From: SLHU01 sp009929975
GTDB taxonomy: Bacteria > Bacillota > Clostridia > Saccharofermentanales > UBA5734
Length of the DNA stretch: 64,000 bases
Reading direction: 5' to 3'
Assembly (NCBI GenBank): GCA_040776905.1
Contig: JAXGZQ010000001.1
Coordinates: 558,001-622,000 of the forward strand
Below are positions 32,424-40,333 of this stretch, piece after piece. The notes beneath the pieces were generated by a model, which made no database searches, had not been told where the DNA came from, and was given only the letters and a program-made list of their open reading frames with translations. The first letter of the stretch is position 1. The number at the start of each line of letters is the position of its first letter. The position numbers and the translations under genes are program-made.

Positions 32424-34013
32424 TCAACTGTTTGATACATCATGTCCGCAATGCTGGCAAAAATGGTCATTTCCACTGATCGGCTGTCCACAGTTCGGGC
32501 AAAACCGCGTTTGGGGAGCCGCGGGTGGCATCGTCTGACCATATGGACCTGCAATGCCGGCAGGAGACTGAGCCGTCATACGAGTCTTCCTGTTCCGGTA
32601 CAGAATCAGCGCAGCGACAGCTCCGGCAATCACTGCTGCCAGAATCAGCAAAAGAGGCATCAGCCAGCTATTGTTATTCTTCTGATAGCCGTCTGCTTCA
32701 AGATCGGCCATGGAAATTTCGAATACCTCAGCCTGTTTCTCAATATCAAAACTGCTGACTTCCAACGCACCGGTGAAATCAACCCGTGCTTTCTGACCCG
32801 GTTTCAGTGTAACGGTTTCGCCTGATTCTTTAGACGTGATATCAGCTGAGCTGGTGAAAAGGTAAAACACTTCACCGTCATCCGTCACCGAAGCGGCCAG
32901 AATCGTTCCTTTAATACCCGCAACCGCCTGGGACATCTCAACTTCCAGTGAACCTCCAGTGACCATTTTTTTCAGATTAGTCCAGACCGTACCTGCCACC
33001 AGCCCGATTTTCGATTCTTTCTCCTGTTTAATATCCAATACAATGATCGTGTTTTCCTTAACGACGAAGGTGCTCATATCAGAAAATGACAGAATCGCTC
33101 CGCTTCGACTATGTGTTTTAATGACAAGACCATGATGCAAAGGGGTATCGAGCTCAGCAAAGATATACGCGTCGTCATCTTCACCATACCGCTTCACGTT
33201 GACTTCACCCCACAGGTCGCCAAACTTCACAAGTTCCGTTGTGAACGTTTCCCATTCAGGATCATCCGGCGGTGGTACATCCAACCGGATCACCTTGACT
33301 TCCGGCACCGGTGAAGGAACGGGTGTGGGGGTTGCTGCCCCGGCTGATGTTTCACCCGTAGACTCCGCAGGAGCATCGCCAACCGGTTTCCATTCATAGA
33401 CATAATTTGTGCCCATTGAAACGCCCATGAACAGCTTCAGACGCAGCGCGATCCGACTGTTCTCGCGGCCTGCGCCCAGACCGGCGGTCAGGATTTCATC
33501 GTAGCTTTCCGAATTCGCGGACGTAACATAAAAAATATGCTCATTATCGCTATTAACAAACTCAATCGCGCCGCCCGTCTTGCCGCCGGGCCCCACATCC
33601 CATTGATCAAAATCAGCACTCGCAGCGGCGCTGAAGCTCAGCTTGACGACGGAATTTTCCGTTGCTGCAAATGAGAGTTTCAATGAAACAGGCTGATCCG
33701 GGTAGATGATTTCCGGTATGCCGGAAAAATTTGCCTGAACGGCTAAGGTACCGCTCAAGCCTTCTTTGTACGGATCATCCCCCTCATAGGTTGTACTTGC
33801 GCTGTAGGAGCCCTGTGAGTAGCCATGTGTTACGATATAACTGTCATGTGCGTCACTGACTACCCAGTCATCACTGTTCTCGTGGTCGACGATCTCGCTC
33901 AGCACCCAGGCGTATTCACTATCGGTCGATTGTTCCTCAGCGATCACTGCCGCCGGCAAAACGATCATAACGAATGCCATGACAACAGCTGGCATTATCT
34001 GTTTTTTCATCAT
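32424..34013 (-). CDS. Secreted/membrane protein with FecR-like domain and cytosolic zinc ribbon
   Basis: The 529-residue protein has a signal peptide (residues about 1-24, cut after AVIA). An extracytoplasmic beta-rich region follows, then a low-complexity Thr/Pro segment (PTPVPSPVPE). Next comes a FecR-like domain (SKIGLVAGTVWTNLKK, VAGIKGT, LKPGQKARVDF), one membrane helix (about 460-480) and a C-terminal zinc ribbon with two CxxC pairs (CPNCGQP, CQHCGHD). FecR domains usually sense ligands beside an ECF sigma factor or anchor surface proteins; no FecI-like sigma is adjacent. GGGGGA lies just before two consecutive ATG codons (34013, 34010). Confidence 0.75.
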   Translation of the reverse strand: MMKKQIMPAVVMAFVMIVLPAAVIAEEQSTDSEYAWVLSEIVDHENSDDWVVSDAHDSYIVTHGYSQGSYSASTTYEGDDPYKEGLSGTLAVQANFSGIPEIIYPDQPVSLKLSFAATENSVVKLSFSAAASADFDQWDVGPGGKTGGAIEFVNSDNEHIFYVTSANSESYDEILTAGLGAGRENSRIALRLKLFMGVSMGTNYVYEWKPVGDAPAESTGETSAGAATPTPVPSPVPEVKVIRLDVPPPDDPEWETFTTELVKFGDLWGEVNVKRYGEDDDAYIFAELDTPLHHGLVIKTHSRSGAILSFSDMSTFVVKENTIIVLDIKQEKESKIGLVAGTVWTNLKKMVTGGSLEVEMSQAVAGIKGTILAASVTDDGEVFYLFTSSADITSKESGETVTLKPGQKARVDFTGALEVSSFDIEKQAEVFEISMADLEADGYQKNNNSWLMPLLLILAAVIAGAVAALILYRNRKTRMTAQSPAGIAGPYGQTMPPAAPQTRFCPNCGQPISGNDHFCQHCGHDVSNS

Positions 34014-34193
34014 AAAATCCCCCATCAACACCCGAAAGCGTTTCTCACTCAATCAGGCAGCCATGATTCAATTTCATACTATAGCGCGGTCATATGAAGA
34101 TCAACCTGTATCTCAACAGCAGAGCGCTTTTCGACCGTTTGATTTCCTCCATCAGCAGCTGGTATAGCTGAAAAAACCGCGGGATTAACTGAT

Positions 34194-34221
34194 TTGACCC
34201 TCGATCTCATCAGCCTATAAT
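34194..34221 (+). promoter_or_regulatory. Promoter of the FAD oxidoreductase gene
   Basis: TTGACC (34194-34199), a 16-base spacer and TATAAT (34216-34221) form a strong promoter, with transcription expected near 34228. It sits in the 350-base gap 34014-34364 between divergent genes. The rest of that gap holds the G12 tract, a possible 16-codon leader frame and the 5' side of the FecR-domain gene, where I see no clear promoter. Confidence 0.75.
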
Positions 34222-34266
34222 AGACCTATATATCCTCCATTTCATACTGGTCGAATCCGGAACATC

Positions 34267-34278
34267 GGGGGGGGGGGG
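34267..34278 (+). repeat. Homopolymeric G12 tract in the leader of the FAD oxidoreductase gene
   Basis: Twelve consecutive G residues lie about 40 bases after the predicted transcript start and 87 bases before the gene's ATG. G runs of this length are prone to slippage during replication. The tract feeds directly into TGG and acts as a strong Shine-Dalgarno-like element for an ATG at 34287. No other G run of this length was noticed in the window. Confidence 0.9.
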
Positions 34279-34286
34279 TGGAATTG

Positions 34287-34337
34287 ATGGATACCCCTGA
34301 AGCAAAACATATCTGGACGGTAAAATTCGGCGAATAA
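34287..34337 (+). CDS. Possible 16-codon leader peptide
   Basis: An ATG at 34287 opens a 16-residue frame (MDTPEAKHIWTVKFGE) ending at 34337, 27 bases before the main gene. The GGTGG at the end of the G12 tract is 6 bases upstream and would make a strong ribosome site. It may be a chance frame; no attenuator hairpin was recognised after it. Confidence 0.25.
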   Translation: MDTPEAKHIWTVKFGE

Positions 34338-34364
34338 TGGATCGAAGCCGTAGGAGAAATTGAC

Positions 34365-35660
34365 ATGAATCATCAACAGACAATTGAAACCAAATCGACT
34401 GACCATTACGATGTTCTGGTCTGCGGTGGTGGTACTGCTGGATCCATCGCGGCCATCCAGGCAGCCAGAGCAGGCGCAAAAACCATTCTGATCGAGTCCG
34501 GCAGCCAGCTGGGAGGTACGATAACGACCGGTGGCGTTTCATTCCCCGGTCTGTTTCATGCTCACGGCCGGCAGATCATCAGGGGGATCGGCTGGGAATT
34601 GATTGAAGCCGCCGTTCAGTTGAATGATGATCACCTGCAGGATTTCACGAAACCTTATCAACATCATCCGGAACACCAGATTCATATAAACCCATATATC
34701 TATGCCCTTCTGTGTGAAGAAAAGTGTCTTGAGGCCGGTGTCCATATCAGATACTATGAAACACCCGTCAATGCGATGTTTGACGGCACTCAATGGATCG
34801 TCGACGTATCAGGGAAAGGAACGTCGTCCAGGCTGTTCTGCCATCAGTTGATCGATTGTACCGGCAACGCGCTTCTGGCTCAAATCGCGGCCTATGATGT
34901 ATTTCATTCGGAGCCCTGCCAGCCCGGCTCGATCATGTTCAAATTAGCCGGGTACGACATCAGTACACTCAATATGACACTGATACGCAGTGAATATCAA
35001 AAAGCACTGGAGGATGGTGTTATTTCACAACGTATGTTTTACCATGACATCGCGACCTTGCTGCGGATTTCTCATCACAGTTCGAAAGCGGCATTGGCGG
35101 CCAATCACATCCATGGCGCTGATTCGACAACTTCAATCACCCACACAGCAGCCAATCTGAATGGCCGTCATTCACTTTTGCGCCTGCTGCGTTTTCTCAG
35201 AACACTTCCCGGCCTGGAACATACGACACTGTATTCAATGGCCGCTGAAACCAGCATCCGGGAAACCTACAGAATTCATGGTCTCCACGTGATCACAGCC
35301 GATGAGTACGTCAATGCCATTCGCTATGAGGATGGCATCTGTTACGCGTTCTATCCGCTGGATTTGCATGATGAAAATGGAATACGCCCGGAGCCGCTCG
35401 AATCGGGTCGTGTCCCCTCAATCCCCCTTCGTGCGCTGATACCGGATAACAGTCATCATTTTCTGGTCGCCGGGCGCTGTGTCAGCAGCGACCAGATGGC
35501 CAATTCTGCGCTCCGGGTAGCCGCTCCCTGCATGGCCATGGGGCAGGCTGCAGGTGCCACGGCCGCTCTGGCTTCACGCCATGGAATCAACCCGCAGGAC
35601 GTCCCGATTCGTGAAATTCACTCACTGCTGCGGCAACATGACGCGATCCTGCCGGTCTGA
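34365..35660 (+). CDS. FAD-dependent oxidoreductase (FAD_oxidored family)
   Basis: The 431-residue protein starts with a dinucleotide-binding loop VLVCGGGTAGSIAAIQAARAG-type (residues about 15-35) and an acidic ESGSQLGG segment. GRCVSSDQMANSALRV and GQAAGATAALA near the end match the C-terminal FAD-binding region of the PF12831 family. Members oxidise a range of substrates, including sugars, in catabolic loci. AGGAGA is 7 bases before the ATG. It stands alone, convergent with the next gene. The substrate is unknown; expression may vary with the upstream G12 tract. Confidence 0.82.
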   Translation: MNHQQTIETKSTDHYDVLVCGGGTAGSIAAIQAARAGAKTILIESGSQLGGTITTGGVSFPGLFHAHGRQIIRGIGWELIEAAVQLNDDHLQDFTKPYQHHPEHQIHINPYIYALLCEEKCLEAGVHIRYYETPVNAMFDGTQWIVDVSGKGTSSRLFCHQLIDCTGNALLAQIAAYDVFHSEPCQPGSIMFKLAGYDISTLNMTLIRSEYQKALEDGVISQRMFYHDIATLLRISHHSSKAALAANHIHGADSTTSITHTAANLNGRHSLLRLLRFLRTLPGLEHTTLYSMAAETSIRETYRIHGLHVITADEYVNAIRYEDGICYAFYPLDLHDENGIRPEPLESGRVPSIPLRALIPDNSHHFLVAGRCVSSDQMANSALRVAAPCMAMGQAAGATAALASRHGINPQDVPIREIHSLLRQHDAILPV

Positions 35661-35674
35661 CCGACGGCCGTCGG
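35661..35674. terminator. Short GC hairpin between convergent genes
   Basis: CCGAC and GTCGG form a 5-bp stem around GGCC, directly after the FAD gene's stop codon, with TTTT 9 bases further on. It may serve as a weak bidirectional terminator. Confidence 0.3.
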
Positions 35675-35685
35675 ATGGTCCGGTT

Positions 35686-36024
35686 TTATGGGTGGCTGCT
35701 CCTCTCTGCCCGGCTCAGCCATGCTTCCAAAATCACACCATACACAATGCCGGCGATGAAGCTGACAGGATCCTGGAATCCGGTTGAACTGTAGAACGCA
35801 AAGGAAACCAGAAGACCGAGAACGGCACCGCGGATCAAGGCCTTGTTGCGCGGAACGGTGGGCCAGGGCGCACCGACGGCAAGGCCGATGATCACCCGGT
35901 TATACCAAAGAGAAAACACAAATTCCGGCGAAGCGCTCATACCGGAACGGATATACGCCCCCGCGACACAGATCAGACCCAGCAGAGCCCCTCCGATCAG
36001 CGCGATTTTCATTCTTCTGTTCAT
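35686..36024 (-). CDS. Small membrane protein of unknown function
   Basis: The 112-residue protein has three or four hydrophobic segments: residues 6-25 (IALIGGALLGLICVAGAY), 41-55, 66-80 and 85-100. AAAGGAG is 6 bases before the ATG at 36024. I do not recognise a family. It lies just downstream of the TspO-like gene (46 bases) and is probably co-transcribed with it. Glycine and alanine are frequent in the helices, and no catalytic motif is seen. Confidence 0.6.
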   Translation of the reverse strand: MNRRMKIALIGGALLGLICVAGAYIRSGMSASPEFVFSLWYNRVIIGLAVGAPWPTVPRNKALIRGAVLGLLVSFAFYSSTGFQDPVSFIAGIVYGVILEAWLSRAERSSHP

Positions 36025-36070
36025 TCTGACTCCTTTCGGTCCTGAACCAGGCCTCCCGCTGAGACAACGG

Positions 36071-36478
36071 TCAGGCACCCGCTTGCTTGTTTCGATTCAT
36101 CCACGTTATGCTCAATTGCAGTCCGGTGGCAAACGCAACCCACAACAGATAAGGACTGTTCAGCACAGCGATCCAGGCAGTGAATGGATAAATCGCGATC
36201 ATCGCCCAGATCAACGTAAGCAACACCAGCACAATATCCACAAAAGCGAGGCCATTGTTCCTGAGCTTGAACTGCAGCGGTGTGAAAGCCAGATTGAACC
36301 CGATGTTCAGCAGAAAGGGAAACAATACCAGCCAGGAAATCTGCGATTTCGCAAACATCAAAACCGCCGCACCATAGGTGAACACAATCCCGATATATAA
36401 GACAAGCCATACGGGACCAAAGATCCAGCCGGGAGGTGCCCACGAGGGTTTGGTTAACTGCTGGTACCACTGATTCAT
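36071..36478 (-). CDS. tspO: TspO/MBR family protein
   Basis: The 135-residue protein has five membrane helices. KPSWAPPGWIFGPVWLVLY is the family's conserved first loop, and FNLAFTPLQFKLRN and IDIVLVLL-type segments follow. At 135 residues it is shorter than the 150-160 of E. coli-type TspO, because the first helix is trimmed; this form is common in Bacillota. TspO proteins bind porphyrins and cholesterol-like ligands and modulate stress responses. A TATGAGGAG-type site is not evident, but a weak GGAGAA lies before the ATG. Confidence 0.85.
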   Translation of the reverse strand: MNQWYQQLTKPSWAPPGWIFGPVWLVLYIGIVFTYGAAVLMFAKSQISWLVLFPFLLNIGFNLAFTPLQFKLRNNGLAFVDIVLVLLTLIWAMIAIYPFTAWIAVLNSPYLLWVAFATGLQLSITWMNRNKQAGA

Positions 36479-36513
36479 TTTGATTCTCCTGTACGATACA
36501 TCGTCCTGTCTGA

Positions 36514-37851
36514 TCAGCCAATCCGGTACAGACGGCCTTGATCCGTCACCGCGTAGAGATAGCCATCCTGCGCCGCCGTGACGTCACGAAAGCGCTGACC
36601 CTCAGAGGCCAGCAGGCGTTCTTCACCGACCACCCGATGGTCTTCGATCACCAGCCGCGCGATATGCTGTCCGCGCAACCCTCCGATGAACAGATTATTT
36701 TCCCATTCCGGGACTCTCCTGAAAGGATAGAAAGTCATACCACTCGGAGCCAGCACCGGATCCCAGTAATAGACAGGCTGCGCCATGCCGTCTTTGACGG
36801 TCAGAGCTCCTGGAATCGGCTCGCCGGAATACTCAATTCCATAACTGATGACCGGCCAGCCATGATTTTCACCGGCATTGATGAGATTCAGCTCATCACC
36901 ACCGCGTGGACCCATCTCACTTATCCAGAGCTCTCCGGTTGCAGGATGGATATCCATGCCCTGAACATTACGGTGGCCATATGAATAGATTTCCGGCAGC
37001 ACATCCGCCTGACCAATGAAAGGATTATCCGGAACCGGTTCACCCTCGGTCGTGATATGAACAATTTTTCCATATCCGTTGTCGAGCAGTTGAGCATACG
37101 GCCTTGTCGCAAGATCAGAACGTTCGCCGGTGGAAACAAAAAGATGCCCCCTCTTGTCAAAGACAATCCGGCTGCCAAAATGCATGCTGTTGTCATAATA
37201 AGGGATGGCACGCCAGATGATCTCGACCTGTTCAACTGACCGTTCATCAGCGGATAATCGGCCGCGGACGACAGCGGTCAGCGAACCGTCGCCGGTCATT
37301 TCTGCCAATGTGAAATAAAGCAGACGGCTGACGGAAAAGTCAGGTGAAGGCAAGACATCAAGAAGGCCGCCCTGTCCGCGGTCATCAACCGACGGGAATC
37401 CACCGATTGGCAGGCTCAGTTCACCTGTGCTCGAGACGATGCGGATTTGACCCGCTTTTTCAGTCACCACAAGTCGACCGTCCGGCAACGCGGCAACCGC
37501 CCAGGGACTTTCCAGTTCATCCGTCAGGACAACCACTTCATATGGCGTTGTTGTCACAACACCGGGAGCTCGTGTCTGGCCGGTAAAAGCCGGTTCATAA
37601 TCTGTATTCGGTGGATTGTCCTCGACCGGAGGCCGCAAAATAAATTCTGTTGTACTGACCGGGCGGCTGCTTTCTGCTGGTGCGTCCGTCGTTTCAGCTG
37701 TGGGAGGTTCAGAAACTGCAGTTCCTTGTGTCTGGTCTGTTACACGCGATGTAGACGATGACGCATCCGATGGATTGTCAGCCAGTCCACAGGCAGACAG
37801 CAGCAATATCGCCAGGAAAAGCGGTAGGATTCTGGTGTATTTCACAGGCAC
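36514..37851 (-). CDS. PQQ-dependent aldose sugar dehydrogenase-like lipoprotein
   Basis: The 445-residue protein begins with a lipoprotein signal whose lipobox is LSAC (Cys at about residue 21), then a Thr/Ser-rich linker (residues 25-90). The rest matches soluble aldose dehydrogenase/YliI-like six-bladed propellers: ESPWAVAALPDGRLVVTEKAG, SYGHRNVQGMDIHPATGELW and GPRGGDELNLI. These bind PQQ and calcium and oxidise sugars at the cell surface. No PQQ biosynthesis genes are in the window, so cofactor supply is open. The gene follows a phosphoribosyl/isomerase region without a clear operon partner. Confidence 0.8.
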   Translation of the reverse strand: MPVKYTRILPLFLAILLLSACGLADNPSDASSSTSRVTDQTQGTAVSEPPTAETTDAPAESSRPVSTTEFILRPPVEDNPPNTDYEPAFTGQTRAPGVVTTTPYEVVVLTDELESPWAVAALPDGRLVVTEKAGQIRIVSSTGELSLPIGGFPSVDDRGQGGLLDVLPSPDFSVSRLLYFTLAEMTGDGSLTAVVRGRLSADERSVEQVEIIWRAIPYYDNSMHFGSRIVFDKRGHLFVSTGERSDLATRPYAQLLDNGYGKIVHITTEGEPVPDNPFIGQADVLPEIYSYGHRNVQGMDIHPATGELWISEMGPRGGDELNLINAGENHGWPVISYGIEYSGEPIPGALTVKDGMAQPVYYWDPVLAPSGMTFYPFRRVPEWENNLFIGGLRGQHIARLVIEDHRVVGEERLLASEGQRFRDVTAAQDGYLYAVTDQGRLYRIG

Positions 37852-37892
37852 TACCTCGTATCAATCATCGCTGTCGCAATCAATTAAGAATC

Positions 37893-38675
37893 TCATCCCA
37901 CTTCGTTATTTGTCATCTCACCTGCAACGATCCTTTGCAAAGCTACTGCATCCTCCAGAAATTGATCAACAGAATCATTTTTGACAAACTCCAGCAACGC
38001 ATATCGATCGCCTGGCAATCCTGAGATTTCATTCATGTATGCTGACCATTCCAGCTCACCCTGCGCGAGCGCAAATCGATCCGTTTCACGCCAGTGGAAC
38101 ACATGAATATTGCTGATCCAGGGCGTGATGGCCTGCAGGCTGATCAATCGCTCTTGTTCATCTAAATGGATCGGCGGCTGCCAGTAGCAAAACACATTGG
38201 GATGTCCAATTTCGTGAAGCAGCCGCGCGGCTGACTCACTCGAATCTGTCAGGGTATTGGCATGGTACTCGAACGATACACGAATATTCTGCTGTCCGGC
38301 CAGATCCGCAATGAATCGGCTTTCCTCAATCAATGTCTGCCAGACCGACTCGTCTGTTGCGCCAGACGGCCGATTTCCGGCCCATACACGAATATTGGGT
38401 GCCTCCAGGGCGGATGCGGTTTGCAAAACCTCTAAGAATGAGGTTTCAATATTCTCATTGCTCCCAACTTTGTAATATGACCCGTAGGAGGCAACCTTCA
38501 AACCAGCCTTTCGTGTGGCTGAACCAACCGCTTCGGCCGTCTTAATTGCGCCATGCGGAACATGAAGGTCGCCGCCCCACTCGATTGACTGCAAATTGGC
38601 TTTCACCGCTAAGGCGATAATCTCATCTGCAGTCAGATGTCTGAATGTGACAGAAACAGCACCGGTTAATATCAT
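37893..38675 (-). CDS. Sugar phosphate isomerase/epimerase (AP endonuclease 2-type TIM barrel)
   Basis: The 260-residue protein is a TIM barrel of the xylose isomerase-like superfamily: SIEWGGDLHVPHG near residue 30 carries a metal-ligand region, and VSFEYHANTLTDS and ISNIHVFHWR hold further Glu/His ligand candidates. Members include hydroxypyruvate isomerase, inosose dehydratase and tagatose epimerases. The ATG at 38675 follows GGAG. Substrate unknown; neighbouring genes do not form a recognisable sugar pathway. Confidence 0.75.
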   Translation of the reverse strand: MILTGAVSVTFRHLTADEIIALAVKANLQSIEWGGDLHVPHGAIKTAEAVGSATRKAGLKVASYGSYYKVGSNENIETSFLEVLQTASALEAPNIRVWAGNRPSGATDESVWQTLIEESRFIADLAGQQNIRVSFEYHANTLTDSSESAARLLHEIGHPNVFCYWQPPIHLDEQERLISLQAITPWISNIHVFHWRETDRFALAQGELEWSAYMNEISGLPGDRYALLEFVKNDSVDQFLEDAVALQRIVAGEMTNNEVG

Positions 38676-38735
38676 CTGTACACTCCATAGCAATCAGCAA
38701 GCTGAAGTCAAGGATTTTCGCGTTTTATGGCCGGA

Positions 38736-39380
38736 TCACATGGTCGAACAGCCATCATGAATGATGATGCCATCCAGTTTTTGACCCTCCTGACACATCG
38801 GACAGTCTCCGGGCCGGAATAATTCGTAGCCAAGGATATCGTTCTTCGTAAACATGGCAAATATTTTCTGCCCGTTTGAAGCCTCATTGGCATTGAAAAG
38901 AGCTGAAATGCCGACCAGCTGCGCACCATAATATGACAAACAGTCCAGCGCGCTGTTCAAGGTGATCCCGGTGGATACAGAGGAGATCAACAGGATGATA
39001 TTACGATGGCTGATCAATTTTTGCAGATCAGCCGGGAACATCAGCTTGCGTTCCGTGTTGCGCAGCGGAATGACAACATGAATCGCTTTTTCCTCATTGT
39101 TGATCAATGTACCATTCTCCAGGAGCACTTCAGCCATGTACGCGCCAATGACCTCAGTTCCTTCCATACAGACAATAGTATCAACCAGCGCACCGGCCAG
39201 ATAAGGCTGAGCCAATTCCTCAGCCACTTCTTTGGCAATCAGCGCGTTGGTCTTGAGATTGTTCAGATCAAGATAATGTGTCATATGGGCATGACTCGTT
39301 GAAAAATGACCCTGTGTTACGTTGATCTTGATGGCCGGATTTTTCGCCAGTGAAACAGAAAATGAATGATGTCGCATCAT
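38736..39380 (-). CDS. Phosphoribosyltransferase family protein (orotate PRTase-like)
   Basis: The 214-residue protein has a type I PRTase fold. VDTIVCMEGTEVIGAYMAE and NIILLISSVSTGITLNSAL are the PRPP-binding segments, but the usual acidic pair of the PRPP loop (VxDDxxxTG) is replaced by ISSVSTG, so catalysis with PRPP is uncertain. A CPMC motif sits in the C-terminal region (DCPMCQEGQKLDGI). This group is annotated as orotate PRTase-like in many Bacillota, yet a true pyrE role is unlikely given the altered loop. GGAGG precedes two adjacent ATGs (39380, 39377). Confidence 0.65.
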   Translation of the reverse strand: MMRHHSFSVSLAKNPAIKINVTQGHFSTSHAHMTHYLDLNNLKTNALIAKEVAEELAQPYLAGALVDTIVCMEGTEVIGAYMAEVLLENGTLINNEEKAIHVVIPLRNTERKLMFPADLQKLISHRNIILLISSVSTGITLNSALDCLSYYGAQLVGISALFNANEASNGQKIFAMFTKNDILGYELFRPGDCPMCQEGQKLDGIIIHDGCSTM

Positions 39381-39537
39381 CAGGCCTCCTATCCATTCAT
39401 ATCAAACAGATATGACGGCAGATCCCGGATCTTTTAATTTCACCAGATCATGCGCTCAGGATTTGCTGTCGGACCGATCCCTGACCAGATAACACGATCG
39501 ATGGCTGATCGCATGACGGTCGGTTATCACACCTTCA

Positions 39538-39573
39538 TCATAACATGTTTCGCTATATCGGAACATGTTATGA
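39538..39573. repeat. 12-bp perfect inverted repeat in an intergenic region
   Basis: TCATAACATGTT (39538-39549) and AACATGTTATGA (39562-39573) flank a 12-base spacer. Each arm contains the self-complementary AACATGTT, so there are two near-identical half-palindromes 20 bases apart. It lies 158 bases upstream of the PRTase-like gene and 68 bases downstream of the GNAT stop. No T-tract follows on either strand, favouring an operator over a terminator. Confidence 0.7.
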
Positions 39574-39640
39574 TCTGTCAGAAGGCGGGCAGAAATCCTG
39601 CGAGATCACATAACGTATGATCAGAAGGCCATCTGCCGTT

Positions 39641-40243
39641 TCACAATATTTTTCTCATCACGATCCGGCCATCACACCGCGCGACCTCCATCAACCCTGC
39701 TTTTTCATACAGCGTTACGGGGCCATGGAAATCCCAGGCGACACGTCCTTCTTGCGCTTCTCCATAGCCCTCCACAGCACCATAGCCTTTTGTCCGCGCA
39801 TCCCCGATCACGCGCTCCAGCAAAGCGGTCGCGATGCCCTGGCCGGAGTAGTCCGGCGCAATGGCAAAGCAGACGACCGACAGGGTTTTGCCACACGCAT
39901 TGCGGCGGGCTATCTCAGGGATAAAGTTCCAGTCGTTGACCGGATAGTGGTTCATGTCGCCGGCATTACACCAGCCGATACTAATATCGCCATCGAATGC
40001 CAGATATCCTTGTAATCGCTCTTCTGCCAGCTGCTTTTCGGCATTCCTGCGCAGCGTTCCCTTGATATCGCTACCAAACTCACTCACCATCTGCCGAATG
40101 GCAGACGTCTCCATGGTGGGCGCATTACAATAACATGGACCATTCGGGTTATGGCCTTTTTCAGCCGCGAACGCCCGGTTGTCAAAAAAATCAAGATAAG
40201 CCGAAGCAAGCTCCGGCGTCAGTGGCTTGATCGTAAGATTCAT
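39641..40243 (-). CDS. GNAT family N-acetyltransferase
   Basis: The 200-residue protein has a GNAT core: AIAPDYSGQGIATALLERV is the acetyl-CoA loop, and VTLYEKAGLMEVARC the closing motif. The N-terminal CYCNAPTMETS with two Cys residues and FDNRAFAAEKGHNPNG are known from a Bacillota GNAT group that also has a Trp-Cys-Asn (GWCNAGD) strand. AAAGGA lies about 9 bases before the ATG at 40243. The acceptor is unknown. It stands 90 bases downstream of the beta-helix gene. Confidence 0.87.
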   Translation of the reverse strand: MNLTIKPLTPELASAYLDFFDNRAFAAEKGHNPNGPCYCNAPTMETSAIRQMVSEFGSDIKGTLRRNAEKQLAEERLQGYLAFDGDISIGWCNAGDMNHYPVNDWNFIPEIARRNACGKTLSVVCFAIAPDYSGQGIATALLERVIGDARTKGYGAVEGYGEAQEGRVAWDFHGPVTLYEKAGLMEVARCDGRIVMRKIL

Positions 40244-40333
40244 GGTTCGGCTTCCTTTCTGTTGCGCTGAATTCAATCGAAACGGAAACAATCACAGATT
40301 TATCTGGCATTCGAACGAATGATTTATCCGGGT

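Noticed and set aside
34210..34542. Minus-strand frame containing a run of prolines from the G12 tract
   Set aside because: The prolines come from the homopolymer; the frame crosses the promoter and the start of the FAD gene and has no ribosome site.
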